A stretch of 64,000 nt of DNA from Apoda limacodes. Lineage: Eukaryota > Arthropoda > Insecta > Lepidoptera > Limacodidae. The DNA lies in NCBI GenBank assembly GCA_946406115.1, contig OX291557.1:3008501-3072500 (forward strand), given 5' to 3'. Below, piece by piece: positions 49,386 through 61,118 of this stretch. Each line of letters begins with the position of its first letter. The stretch's first letter is position 1. The translations under genes and the position numbers were made by a program. Below the pieces are notes generated by a model. The model had not been told where the DNA came from. It made no database searches and saw nothing but the letters and a program-made list of their open reading frames with translations.

Positions 49386-50802
49386 TCTAGACTTATACAT
49401 ATAACTACTGTTATCCTCAATATTTAGGTAAATGACCCGCTTCTAATAGCTGTATATCTGGACTAAGGTAGCATTGTATAAAAAAAACAGGAATGGCCTA
49501 AGAATGGAACCCTGTAGAACACCAATTTTTATGTCTTACCATTTATGTCAAGTGTTTGTCAAATTTCCTGGTCAGAATCATATCATACAAATAACACTGA
49601 AAGGGCCTGGAAATGGAAAATCTGTTTTTCACGACATTTTTCGAACTATTTTCTCAGCATCTCCTTCTCGTACAGCCCTACGATATTATTCTACTTAATA
49701 ATATGAAAAATTATGTCTGATATCGAATTATCTTAACAACTTCATAATTAATACAAAATTATCGCATTCGCTGATGCGCTTCACTGATCTTAATCTAATT
49801 GGTCTGACTTTAGTGCGATCCTGCACAAGTCAGGAGTACTCAGCCTTCGGGCCGAAGTAATTAAGCCCTGATATATCCTTCCTCAGCAAGATTATTAAAT
49901 TAATAAAGTCGTTATCTCGAGTGAGGCAATTTGGCGTTCCATGCTTCGAGTAATGTAGTTAGCGAACTTGGCGACGTCGGGCTCGCTTCGAGAGAGGGAT
50001 AAAGATTGATAGTATTAAACTTACCACATATTTTCACAATTAATTTCGACGGGCTATTTTGTTGGATTATTTTTGAAATAAAACTGTTTATAATGAAGGT
50101 AAGGGTAACTGATTTTTTTTTTTTAAATTTTTATATATTCCTAGACGGCTTCAAAAAAAGAAGGTTTTCAGTTTGTCCCGTATATGTATGTAATATTATG
50201 AGTTAGATTTGCACAATGTTTGTCCACGTATGTCTCAAAAAATAGTCACCAGATTAAGGTATTTCTTTTGTATTTTTTAACTTATATGGAGTATAGTGCA
50301 AATTTTATTAATATCGATTTAGTAGTTTTCAAGATATGTGCTGTTCAATATGTACCAATCACAAAAGGTACTCATTTGTTGTTGCTCTTTGGTAGTAAGT
50401 GAGTCACTCCTCCTTTTTAGGATCCCACTGAAAATCAGTGCTTTGCTCATTGTGACCACAGCGTTATGCTGAGTGGGATACCTATTTGGCTTTTATATAT
50501 ATACACTAAACTTCCAAAAGAATGTACATATAAGATAATTTTTGTTAGCTATATTATATATATTTAGGTTTATGTATGTGTGCGATTGTGTGTGTTGTAT
50601 GTTAACATGTACATATATACCAATTTTTGTACTCTACCATTAAGTGTATGTTTATTAGACAAATAAATGTGTTTCGTCTTCTTAAAATAATACGTCGTCG
50701 GTTCAACGCCAATGTTTAACGGCGCAATTTTTACGCAGAGTTTACTAGGTGTATATTACCCGATATCTTTGTCGATTGTGATCTGATATTACACTAATTA
50801 TG

Positions 50803-50890
50803 TGGAAAACAAGCAGACGGCCCGCCTGATGTGCGGCTACTACAGGCGACCCTTAAAAATCTTATCACTCCCTTCTTAAAGAACCCCATA
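50803..50890 (-). mobile_element. Jockey-type LINE (family a) 3' fragment
   Basis: Minus strand 3' UTR 'cgggccgtctgcttgtttt' and the last coding bases; both sides lost. Confidence 0.75.
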
Positions 50891-51102
50891 CTATTAAATG
50901 AATAAGAGTAATCCCATATTACTAACCCAGAGTACTAACATATGCAGTGTGTTCAAGTAGGTCCCAGCTAAAAATTTAAAAATAATAAAATATATAATAA
51001 TTGTCTCGTATGTAAATATATAATATTTAAATAAAAATTGAAATTTGACTTTAAGGAGAAGAAAACCAATGTCCCATATAAGGTTTATGTAAAGGTATAT
51101 TT

Positions 51103-51361
51103 TTTACTATTTAGTGGGGTTTTGGGGTGGTGGATTTTTTTTTCTGAAATAAAACACGAAAGTTTCATCGTATGTATGTACTGTTGGATACCGACACTGG
51201 TGTACGTATAAACCGTACACACTTTAAAAAAACACAGCCTTTTTCCACCAATCACGTCCTGCGTGGTGGTAGTGGTAGTGGTCTAGGTAGTAAGCTCGTC
51301 GCCGCAACACTTCTTCAGTATCCGTAAGTCGTAAATTACCAGCTATAGAGAGAAATATGGT
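51103..51361. repeat. Dispersed repeat, long copy
   Basis: Shares 'gttggataccgacactggtg', 'tatgtatgtactgttggata' and 'taccagctatagagagaaat' with 53540-53718. This copy contains about 85 additional bases after 'cgtacac'. Confidence 0.85.
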
Positions 51362-52324
51362 ATGAATTATTATGTTTGATGGCTAGTTTCTACTAGCAAG
51401 CCAAATTTTCGGAATGATAAAATAAGAACCGACAAGTTACAGGTTTAGAACTTGCGAAGGCTATAATATAATTCGTATATGAGAAACTAGCCAAGTCAGA
51501 CCTTAGGCTACAATATATTATCCTAAGTTATAAGAAGAAATGATATTTTATGTTGTTATAAATAAATTTCAGGACTGACGATTGAACTTGGCACCCATTT
51601 AGATCTCACTTCTTTTGTCGTTGAAGACAAAATCCAAGGCATATATCATAATATTGAACTTGGCTCTCATTTCACATTTATGTTTTTGATGGGTATTCAT
51701 TACTTTTTGTACATAAATTATTAGTAGGTACTTATTTATAACAAAATTAATACAATATTTTTTTTGTTAAACTACTGTATTCTCCTACATTTACGACATA
51801 CATACTCTACTATAGTCTCAAGCAACCTATTTGTTTGTTGTACATATATTACTATACTCAAACGAATCGTATCGAATGGAATAGGCAGCTTCCATCGGGA
51901 GGCATTGGAATAATTCGGTGTAAGGTGAGTGTGTTACCCACCCGTAATTCTGTATTATGACTCATTGTACAAAATACGTAGTAAAAAGATAATTATTTAA
52001 GATGATTATGGAACAAATTCCTGTTGTCTATTGAATTCTCAAGAAAAACAATTTGTTACCAATAAGTTCTCATTCTCAAAGTCATTCAGATTTAAGTATA
52101 CATACCTACTTATAAGTCTTAATTCTTCTATACTTATAAATCTTGACTATACTAAAATAATTATTAATTTTTGATTTAAACTATTGCCTATACCATACGT
52201 ACTTACTAAAAGAATCGTAATAATAATATAAGCACAAATATATAAGTATTTTTTAAGAAAACCTATGAATTTCGTAGCATAAATCGCAACCTTATAGATA
52301 GGTCTGATATCGAAAGACAACTGG

Positions 52325-52440
52325 ACAGCAAGACGGCGCTCGCGCTTATGAGCGCAGCTGCCACTCGCTCGGACACGTCCGCGTCAAAGTTCGCGCTCCC
52401 ACCCCGCTGCTCCGACGTCGCACAGCGCGCCGTGTACCGA
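52325..52440. other. CpG-rich island in AT-rich DNA
   Basis: Dense in CpG ('gacggcgctcgcgctt', 'gacgtcgcacagcgcgcc') with a small 'gcgctcgcgcttatgagcgc' inverted repeat. The + strand is open from about 52246 to 52470, but the peptide is not recognised. Could be a promoter, a non-coding exon or a conserved regulatory element. Confidence 0.35.
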
Positions 52441-53539
52441 AATGCCTATTATTTAATTATTTATAAGTAATGATCTTACACTATTGATGTGCGCTAAATA
52501 TTGAAACAATAATTAATACTAAATCCCAGTTAATAACGTAATAAATACGAAAGTTGACTAAGTATGCTTTTAATTATAAGTAGGTACTAAAACAGAAATA
52601 TTTGGATTAAAAAAAAAATAAGGGTGGTACTCAACTCGTTATACATTTACGTGAAAACCTTAAAATCCACATAAAGACCTGCTGTTATAAGTTTTTATTG
52701 CTGATTGCTGATTCTTACACTACAGTTTTTATAAGTATAAGTTAAGTGTTCCTAATAGAATCAATTAACCTTCAAGCGGTCGCGCAGCGTCGAATCAACC
52801 GCGGTAACCCTATTTTTTGGTTATAAATTCGTATATTATCATCACTCATGTTTGCCAATATTAGTAGCTTCTCATAGGTTCATTGTGAACTCAAAACAAT
52901 AGATTCTTCCTTTCTGTGCGCATTGCTTAATCTAAATTATATCTTTCGTTGTGCATGCTGCGTAGGTTTTGCAAAGTAAACGCCCGCCTGACGTCGTCGA
53001 AGATTCGCGCGACGCACTTCGTAAAAGTATATTTTTTTTATTATATCTAAAGGGAAAGTGTTTAAGTACATTGCTATTTAAAAATTTAATAATTTTTCTT
53101 ATTAATTCTTAAAAACCTTGACGGTCATTAAGGTTACGCGCGTCCGTTGCCGTTGCAAATGACCGCGCGCCTGCTTAAAGGTTTAAGTGAAAAATTATAT
53201 AAAATGATAAAAATTTACCAGTTTCTGATTTATTCCTTTGTATTCACCTAATTACCTATCTGCATGCCAAATTTGAACTTTCTAGGTCATCTGGAACTGG
53301 GTTAGAGTATTGATCTATAGGTCAGTCAGTGATAAAAATGTCGATTTTTGAACGTTAATATCTAAATAACCGTTTAAAACATGCTTATGAAATTTGGAGC
53401 ACATATGTATCTCGCAAGTCTCAATATTTGAGACGTTTATGTGAAATAGTGTTTGAGTTATGAGGGGGTCAAAAGTGGCTCCAAATGGTTCGTGTAATTA
53501 CTTGAACTTGGCTTGACACACTACTGCGTGTCTAGATTT

Positions 53540-53718
53540 TTTACTATTAAGTGGGGTTTTGGGGTGATGGTTTTTTTTTTTCTTAAATAACAACACGAAA
53601 GTTTAATCGTATGTATGTACTGTTGGATACCGACACTGGTGTACGTATAAAACGTACCCAGCAACACTTCTTCAGTATCCGTAAGTCTTAAATTACCAGC
53701 TATAGAGAGAAATATGGT
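53540..53718. repeat. Dispersed repeat, short copy
   Basis: Second copy of the 51103-51361 repeat, same orientation, about 2.4 kb downstream, lacking its central segment. Confidence 0.85.
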
Positions 53719-54904
53719 AAGAGACAGGAAAATATACCCCTTTGCCAGTTAGTGACAAACTACAAAGAATAAGTCAGGAGTGAGCATTGGGTAAAATCTA
53801 TTTTAAAATAATCAATTGGTGATTCGCAGTGAAGTTCGTTAAAGAAACCTCGTCACCGTCGTATCAGTCAGAGGAATACGTACATTACTAAACGTAAGCC
53901 TTACCCACATACCTCCACAATGGCCGGTGCGGCACCCCCTACGCCCCCTGGTTCCCTGCACTTTTCCCGCAAATCCCACTCTACATCTCTTCTCATCAGT
54001 CCTGTTCCAACAATCTTTTGAAGACTCAAACAGTTGCACTTTGCAAAAAGAATAAAGAGTGCAGATTTGCAGAATTGCATCGTGGAATAGGTCTCAAATA
54101 GTATTTCAATTCGAATAATAAAAAATCTAACTTACCAAAAACACTGCATGTTATAGCAATAATATACTTAAAACTAGCCCAAAACAGAGAAATAATGTTC
54201 AAGAATTCTGAATCCTAAGGCTACATACACACGTGTATGCCGTGGCACAGATTATATAATACTATGCCGTGGGGCTATTTACCCGCTACGCCGGACGTGC
54301 GTAGACGCTTCCGACGCTACTTTTGTCGCGCTACAATTTATGCCATAATAAGACGCGCGTGTCACAGAATAATGCGGCGAAAGAATTGAGGAAACGGGTA
54401 TTCAATACCGATCTTTTCAAAAAGGGCAATAGACTTGTAACAAAAATTTGATGGGATTATAAGGTTCAAGTGCGGAGGAGTCATATTTCATTTCATCACA
54501 TTATGTTGTTTTATTAACACAAAAATCGTCAGTTACTTATTATTTATCAAAATAATTCATATACCAATATCAATAAATCTGCTTCACGCGTCGTTTGCTT
54601 AATTTAAAAAAAAAAATTTAAAGCAATGTTGACTATAATTTCAATCAGCACAAAATGAGACAGAATGAAGAAACAGAAAATAAATCACAAGGTATTATGA
54701 AATTTATGGAATTGCTTTAATCTCTCTCCTCCGGCTGCTACATCTATCGAATATAAGTTTTCATTGTCACATCGAGCAAACTTTATTTTTTTAATGTGTT
54801 TTATTCAACATAGGCATTGGTAGTTAAGTATATATTATCGTCTTCCTTGTCAAAGAGAATCAAAAAGGTGCTATTTTAAACAAGATAATTTACCAATACA
54901 CAAT

Positions 54905-55060
54905 CCTAACTAATATATTGGCGAAATTCTGTTTTTTTTTTGTTTGTTTGTTATTCCATAGCGTCGCAACGGAACACCCAATTGAGCTGAAATGTGCCAC
55001 TGGGATAGTTGAAGATACGAAGAAGGACATAGGCTTCTTTTTATTAAAGCTTCTTTCCAT
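54905..55060 (+). mobile_element. Helitron-like repeat fragment
   Basis: 'gtttgtttgttattccat' head, 'cgcaacggaacacccaattg', 'gaagaaggacataggcttct'. Joins directly to the Pao/BEL remnant. Confidence 0.45.
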
Positions 55061-55061
55061 T

Positions 55062-55830
55062 CATTAAAGACCTTTGTGGCGAATAGGGTTTCCAACATTT
55101 TAGAGTCTTCCGCTGCCATTGAGTGGAATCACGTTCCAGGAGAATTGAATGCAACCGACGTTGCTTCCCGTGGCGGTATGGCTTCTATTTTGGTCAAGCA
55201 TCAACTTTGGTGGGGACCTGAATAGCTTTTTGGACCAGAGTCAGGGTGGCCTTCTTCTAGTCTGTAGTTGGGTCACCCTCTTTCAGGCTTACGCGTCCTG
55301 GCGGCCAAGATTGACCCTCCACTTTGTTCAGATTTGTTGTTCACTAGGTTTAGCTCTCTTGAAAAATTTGTCGGAGTGATGGGCTTCTCCAACAAGAGTT
55401 TGTTCTCACCTTCGAGGACCTATCTACAGTCTTGTGTAAAATTGAGGCGGTGCTCAACTCGAGGCTCCTTTGTCCGATTTCTCCGGACGCGAATGATCTG
55501 GAGGGTGGGCCCTTGACAGTGGGTGGGTGGGCCCTTGACAGCCTTGCTCGAGTAACCCTTACTAGATACTCCACTCAACCTCTTGGCATGGTTTGAACTG
55601 CTGCAACAGATGTCTTAGAGCGAGTGCGTTGGTCGGATAAGACTGACCCCCAAAAGTGGGTGATCTTGTCCTGGTCAAAATGATTATGCCACTTCTTCTT
55701 TGAAGGCGTGGTCGCCTCCTTCGACTCTTCCCCGGCTCGGATGGCGTTCTTCGCGTTGCCGAAATTTTAATAGGCGACTCGATTCATACGAGAGCAGTTG
55801 CTACTCTGTCGCGATTGCCGATTTCTTAGG
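55062..55830 (+). mobile_element. Pao/BEL LTR retrotransposon, 3' coding remnant
   Basis: Conserved segments appear in Pao order but in shifting frames: TFVANRVSNIL (RNase H end), IEWNHVPGELNATDVASRGG, HQLWWGPE (stop at 55226-55228), FSSLEKFVGVMGF, then integrase C-terminal EDLSTVLCKIEAVLNSRLLC, PISPDANDLE, a basic-loop-like DLVLVK segment, and DGVLRVAEILIGDSIHTRAV near 55740-55800. RT, protease, the zinc-binding part and most of the integrase catalytic core are missing. A local duplication of 'gggtgggcccttgaca' disrupts the region after NDLE. Entirely non-functional. Confidence 0.85.
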
Positions 55831-56020
55831 GTATATATACAATGACTCAGTCAGACCCGATCTGCCTGGGGTGGGGGATTGTTTTATACCGTTGCTATGG
55901 GGGTCGCACGAAATGCTAGCTTCCAAACGCAGCCCATTTTGTGTTTGTGGCACTCTATGGTTGTCATTAGTCTGCAAAATTATTAACGTATTGTAAAAAT
56001 AAAGTTTCTGCCTTTTTTGA
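55831..56020 (+). mobile_element. Possible 3' LTR remnant of the Pao/BEL element
   Basis: Non-coding segment after the integrase end, with a polyadenylation signal 'aataaa' at about 55997-56003 followed by 'gtttctgcctttttt'. The position fits an LTR, but no matching 5' LTR is in the window. Confidence 0.35.
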
Positions 56021-56289
56021 CTTAAAATAACCTTATTTCTCAAAAACGTGTTTCATTTTTAATACTTAATAGTGCTTTGTGCTAGTTACATTGAAGTAAG
56101 GACAAACTTGAGGACAAAGAGAAGTTAATTTATATATTTAATTTACATTTTATATCTTGTGCCCTTTTTCTATGTCCTCTAAAGTTTAAATCATTGTAAT
56201 TTAGGGCTCCTTTAGGTTCATCAATACAATTTAGGTAAGTCACCTTATAGTTTAATTAGGGTTTTTTGTACCTGTCATCATTGACAAAA

Positions 56290-56535
56290 CAAATATTATA
56301 AATGCAAAAGTAACTCTGTCAGTCAGTCTGTCTGTTACCTTTTAACTCGTAAACCGCTGAACCGATTTAGATGAAATTTGATATGGAGATATTTTGAGAC
56401 CCGGAAAGGACATAGGCTAATGAAATAAGGCAAATGTGAGTCACTTTTTCTCTATAATTGAGGAATTGCCGTTGAAATCCTACAATGATTACCGAATTCA
56501 GGGCGGGTGGAATCGCGGGCAAAAGCCACAATATT
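56290..56535 (+). mobile_element. Helitron-like non-autonomous element
   Basis: 'aatattataaatgcaaaagt' head, 'aaaccgctgaaccgatttag', 'gaaaggacataggctaat', and 3' end 'gaatcgcgggcaaaagcca', with the terminal CTAG-like motif mutated. Confidence 0.6.
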
Positions 56536-57922
56536 ACATAATTGAGATTACCTTTTTGCATTTTAATTTTCATCAGTGATACTGTTGTCATAGAACAAAA
56601 CTAAAAACTATATCAATTTCAGGTTTTTGAAATAAGTACAAATTAAAACTCTTTAAAAATGTATACAATAAATATAAATATTCTGTAACAAATTTTGTCG
56701 TCCTATTTTTGGGTATAAATAAGTATTTTCTATTTTCATAATATGTACATTGAAATTAAAATAACTGTACATGGTCAAGGAATCACTAACAGAAGCTGTA
56801 GGTACAACGAGAAAATAACCTACGAACAATAGAAAGTTAAGTATTTTATTCACGCAAGATTTACGCATCTATGTAGTACGTCGAGTAGAAAATCAAACAA
56901 AAAGCCAAGAAACGGTCTGCAGTATGATTGATACGAGACATTGTATAAAATACGAGCCAACTAAGTCATTGCCAGACTCAGAGGCATAAATCATTGCTCG
57001 AAATGACGTGGAATGTACTTGTTCCTTCTAATGTCTAGTGTTTTGCATCAAAGAGGGATTTTGCTGCAGGTCGTTGTAAAGTGATATATCATTTTAATTT
57101 ATTGCTATTTAATTTGTTGTAATATTTCATATGACATCATTTTGAGTAGTTTATTTTAGTGATCACAATCTACAGAATGTGAAATGTACGCATTGTTTAA
57201 TATTTCTATGTAACTTTGTAACTTTACGTTGCTTGCTTGCTTACTTTACGTTTTGCAACGCCAGCAATTTTACTGCTACCAACGCTATTAATTTTTTAAT
57301 GTTCTAGGCTTAAAAGTAGATGTAGTTTATTTTTTTAACCAACAGTTAAATCACTGACAGTCAAAGTGAATACGAGTTCATTCTCTTAGTAACGTAGTAA
57401 TGTAACTCAATGAATCCGTATTAATATTTGGGAAGTGTATGTATGTATGTATGTACCTACAGTACAGCTACAGTGATATAATCTGTCTCACCATGAATAC
57501 TAAGTAGGAAACGTTACAAAGGAATGTTATATTTTTTACTGAGTCCGACATCTGTTGAACATAACAGTTGATGTATATTCAGCCACAGATCATATGTGTT
57601 GACAGCTTTATAGGAAGCATGGAATTGGAAGCCAGAGGGGCGCGCGCGGCGAATGGGAGTAGTATTGGTTTTCTTTATACGGTTGTAATTCATTCCTTAG
57701 ACCAAGAAGCTGGTCATATTTTTTTATTAAGGTTGGTAGACAAGTCTTCTTTTTAAGGAAAGAAAGAAAAAGGTCTAGTCTTACTTTAACACAGGTAACA
57801 CAGAATTCCAAATAGTTCCAAAACAAGACAAGACGTAAAATATTTTTTTTTATTCCACAACTTTTTAATTTAAAAAAAAAGAACTTAAAAATAAACCATT
57901 TTAACCTTAAACCGAAGTTAAG

Positions 57923-58274
57923 GACCACCTTCCGGCTGCATCGGCTGATCCTCGATATCATCTTAGACCAGAGGAAGAAAATTTCAGCTCAATCGAACTC
58001 CGGGAATTGGCTCAAATTTAACTTGTAGGATTTAATTACACAACGGGGCAGACAAAGCTAAATCAAAGCTTGCAAAAACTATGGCATTTTGGCCAGAAGA
58101 CCACCTTCCGGCTGCATCGTCTGATCCTCGATATCATCTTAGACCAGAGGACGATAATTTCAGCTCAATCGAACTCCGGCAAGTGGCTCAAATTTAACTT
58201 GTAGGATTTAATTACACAACGGGGCAGACAAAGCTAAATCAAAGCTTGCAAAAACTATGGCATTTTGGCCAGAA
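57923..58274. repeat. 176-bp tandem duplication
   Basis: Two head-to-tail copies, 57923-58098 and 58099-58274, differing at only a handful of positions and with no gap between them. Each starts 'gaccaccttccggctgcatc' and ends 'tggcattttggccagaa'. Confidence 0.95.
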
Positions 58275-59299
58275 TTTGAAGAATCTCGGGACAATGACAC
58301 GTGTCAGGTGGTTTAAGGGGATAAGGAATATATTTATTATTAATCATAATGCAACACTTTCTAAGACAGTACCACAGATTATATAATACAATACTAGTAA
58401 CAGTACCATATTACTCGTATGTAGTCTGTGCTAAGAGCAAGGGCGATGAGCAACACTCTAACTATACAAAAACCAAATCCAGTAGGTACATTTACATAAT
58501 AAACAATTTTTTAGGTTTATTATACATTATTTTTATTTTCCAGGTACACTTTGCACCGGCTGACACGTCGAGAACCTTGCGAAAATGATTTGTTTGCGTG
58601 TAAGGTCCGGAAAATACAAAACAATTATCATGATTTTTTATTATGTCTTGTCCCTGAATTATCACGCATCACTCAAAAACGGCTGATAACATTTTGTCAC
58701 ACAGAAAGACCATGTCCTGTGCTAATAATTCCTGTGTGAAATTCTAATAATAATGTGCTAATTAGTATTCTTGCGAGCAAAACCGCGGGCACAGGTAATT
58801 TTCACTAAATCCATAAGGAAGAATATATAATATTCAGTAAGCGTGATGGTAAATCGTTTACTAACTATGTTTTACATAAATATTAATCGGCGAACATTTG
58901 CGGGCCCCGGTGCACGGTCAACGAGGCAGCTAATGGGCTAATATGTTACCCCAACTAATAGGAGAATGCCCCGACCGCCTGCCCGCCCATGCTGTAGTGC
59001 TCCGCGCCCCGGTTGGGGATTACTGTTGCTCATTTTTTACTTCGTTAAGCAAAGAACTTGTTGTTTTGACTTTGATAAATACGAAATGCTGAAGGTTTAG
59101 TTAGAAATACAAATAAAACATTTTTAACACATTTGCTGATAAAAGCAGCTTTTACTGCATCGTTTTCAGCATCTTAATAGCGTTCATTACGCACTTATGC
59201 GGTTATGACAATTAGCGCAACTTATGTAATTAGCTAAGCCATCAGGTATAAACTTATTCGGCTCTCAAACTCTCACAATCACATATCGATTGTTCCCAG
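58275..59299. other. Netrin intron upstream of the exon
   Basis: A GC-rich island at about 58895-59030 ('gcgggccccggtgcacgg', 'gctccgcgccccggttgg') lies 270-400 bp before the exon and could be a conserved intronic regulatory element; no exon signature is visible. Confidence 0.4.
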
Positions 59300-59488
59300 A
59301 ATGCAACTGTAATGGGCACGCTCGTCGCTGCCGGTTCAACATGGAGCTGTACAAGCTGTCAGGCCGAGCTAGTGGAGGCGTCTGCCTGAAGTGCCGACAC
59401 TTCACCGCGGGCCGACACTGCCACTACTGTCGGGAGGGGTACTACCGGGACCCCACCAAACCTATTACACACAAGAAGGCTTGCAAAC
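59300..59488 (+). CDS. netrin: Netrin internal exon encoding one laminin-type EGF (LE) module
   Basis: Seen: an open segment flanked by an acceptor AG at 59298-59299 and a strong donor GTAAGT at 59489. It is 189 bp (63 codons) and symmetric phase 1-1, so it is a cassette of one domain. The peptide begins near [11 protein letters not shown], contains [11 protein letters not shown] and AGRHCHYC, and ends near THKKACK. It carries the eight cysteines expected of one complete LE module. Known: this pattern is the second LE module of netrins, secreted laminin-related guidance proteins whose LE modules contact DCC/Frazzled and UNC5 receptors. Inferred: the exon belongs to an intact gene transcribed left to right, with its LN and first LE exons upstream of this window and the third LE, NTR and remaining exons downstream. 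The reading frame runs on past the donor to a stop at 59524-59526, which is not biologically meaningful. Paralogue (A or B type) cannot be decided from one module. Confidence 0.95.
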
Positions 59489-59605
59489 GTAAGTTACATT
59501 TAATTTTGTCTAATTTTGACGATTAGGGTAGCAAAGGATCTTGTGGATACCCATTTTGCTTTTACGAAGACTCTACAAGGAAGAAAAAACAGGACGAGCA
59601 AATTC

Positions 59606-59625
59606 AATGTTCAATATTGAACATT
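59606..59625. repeat. Perfect 20-bp palindrome
   Basis: 'aatgttcaatattgaacatt' is its own reverse complement, 117 bp after the netrin exon donor. Confidence 0.95.
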
Positions 59626-59708
59626 CTGAGTGGTTGTCAGCCTCTCTTCAGAGAAAGGAGACTTAGGCCATACTGTCCATATACCACGCTGTCCTGTCGG
59701 TGGACCTT

Positions 59709-59752
59709 GGACCTTATTGGGAACAGTCTCGCTCGAGCTATTCGGACTCTGG
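59709..59752. repeat. Single arm of the 62460-62616 inverted repeat
   Basis: 'ggaccttattgggaacagtc' followed, after a 4-bp insertion, by 'gagctattcggactctgg', the same sequence as the arms at 62460 and 62578. Confidence 0.85.
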
Positions 59753-60680
59753 AATTTTAACCTCTTTCGACCCGCCTTATGTCACATAAAATTCTGAAGT
59801 TTAGTAAGGAGTACCTGAGTAAGAAGTTTGATTTAGCAAGCTATAGCTGCATCAGCTATCTAAATTCTGTTATGGTTATTCCTGCGGAAACTTTTAAATT
59901 TTCCGGGATCCAATGTATCCTATGTTTTAATGAAAGTATATCTCTATTTTTCTTCATTCCAAAGGGTATCCACCAAATGCCATCAAACCCAAGGCCCGGC
60001 GCAAAAGTATTCTCAGATTTTAGAGTAAATAATATTGAAAACATTGTAAAGTATAGCTATTGCCAGAATCGGCGGCTAAGGTTTTTGCTCGGAGAAGTTT
60101 CGTAGGCGCTAGATGAGAATTTGTTTTTATTTAGGAAATCACCTCATTTTTCTGAACTTAACTAACATTAACAATATATGCATGTTTGTATATATGTTCA
60201 GAAAAATGCATAAACAAAAACGATATAGGTTGTTAGAGGCTGGATGTAGACATATTTTTTTTTTAAAGCACTTTTTTACAATCCTGTACCTATAAATAGA
60301 AATAGTAGTAATAAATAGAATAGAATTAAATTACATTAACACTACTGGCAATTTTCTTTCAACATACAAACATACAATACATTCTTTTTCCACAAATAAA
60401 TAAGCACCATTGCATATAATTGTTTATTTTAGAAATTTGTGGCTTTCGAATATAGTATATTAAGGTATACTCTATTTCGGTTAATAAAATCACTCCGTGT
60501 ATCTAACACTATGTAAATAAGAACGAGGAGATTCCAAATAAACACACTCTTTTTAGCAGTGCCGTATGAAGGGCGGTGTCTACGGTGCCCAGGCACAGGG
60601 CGCAGGCCCTGGAAGGGAGTGCAATGATCAGGATCAAATTCGTAGTCATGCATAAAAAAAAAAAAATTTTTAAACACAAA

Positions 60681-61118
60681 GGGCGCGTTCGTTCTGGGAT
60701 TAACAGTTCCCACGAATGATACTTTTCATACTTTTGATAACGCCAGTTTTGCCACCGACACCTACCGTTCGTTTAGTTTTAAAACGTTACTAACAAAATT
60801 TTTGGTTACAAAACTTGCAAAACGAACGGTTGACGTACGCACACTACGATAAAACACACACACACTACCATAAACAATGAATATGTATAGGCAGTTTCAC
60901 AGATTAACACAAAAACCCCACCTCCAGACATGGGTCTAAAGTTTCATTTTTCGGTGGCAAAAGTGACAAAAATAACAAAAATATCCTATACGAACGCATG
61001 ACAGTTTATTACAGATGATACTTAAATTTTGATATTTTGATACCAATGCTAAACGAACGGATGACAGGTGGCAAAAGTAATGAAAATAATGATTCTGCAT
61101 CCCAGAACGAACGCACCC
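60681..61118. mobile_element. MITE-like element with 19-bp inverted ends
   Basis: 'gggcgcgttcgttctggga' at 60681-60699 is matched by its inverse at 61100-61118 with one mismatch. A subterminal inverted segment ('ttgccacc..ccgttcgtttag' versus 'ctaaacgaacgg..aggtggca') extends the symmetry inward. 'aaa' flanks both ends, too short to be a confident target duplication. No coding potential: a non-autonomous DNA element within the netrin intron. Confidence 0.8.

Larger units (their letters stand above)
47065..51102. other. No gene recognised outside listed repeats
   Basis: AT-rich; contains only the ~100-bp tandem repeat and a LINE tail fragment. Confidence 0.5.
51362..54904. other. No gene recognised outside listed repeats
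   Basis: Holds the CpG-rich island at 52325 and a second small CpG-rich patch at about 52978-53025; otherwise AT-rich with repeat-like 'atgaaatttggagcacatat' phrases near 53390. Confidence 0.5.

Noticed and set aside
53839..54039. 66-codon minus-strand frame
   Set aside because: No recognisable motif and no gene context.
54910..55119. 69-codon minus-strand frame
   Set aside because: Overlaps a Helitron-like fragment and the start of the Pao/BEL remnant, which is coded on the other strand.
55350..55574. Minus-strand frame in the Pao/BEL region
   Set aside because: The integrase motifs are on the + strand; this is antisense.
59856..60105. Frames on both strands after the netrin exon
   Set aside because: No netrin-like cysteine pattern and no splice signals in phase 1; most likely intronic.
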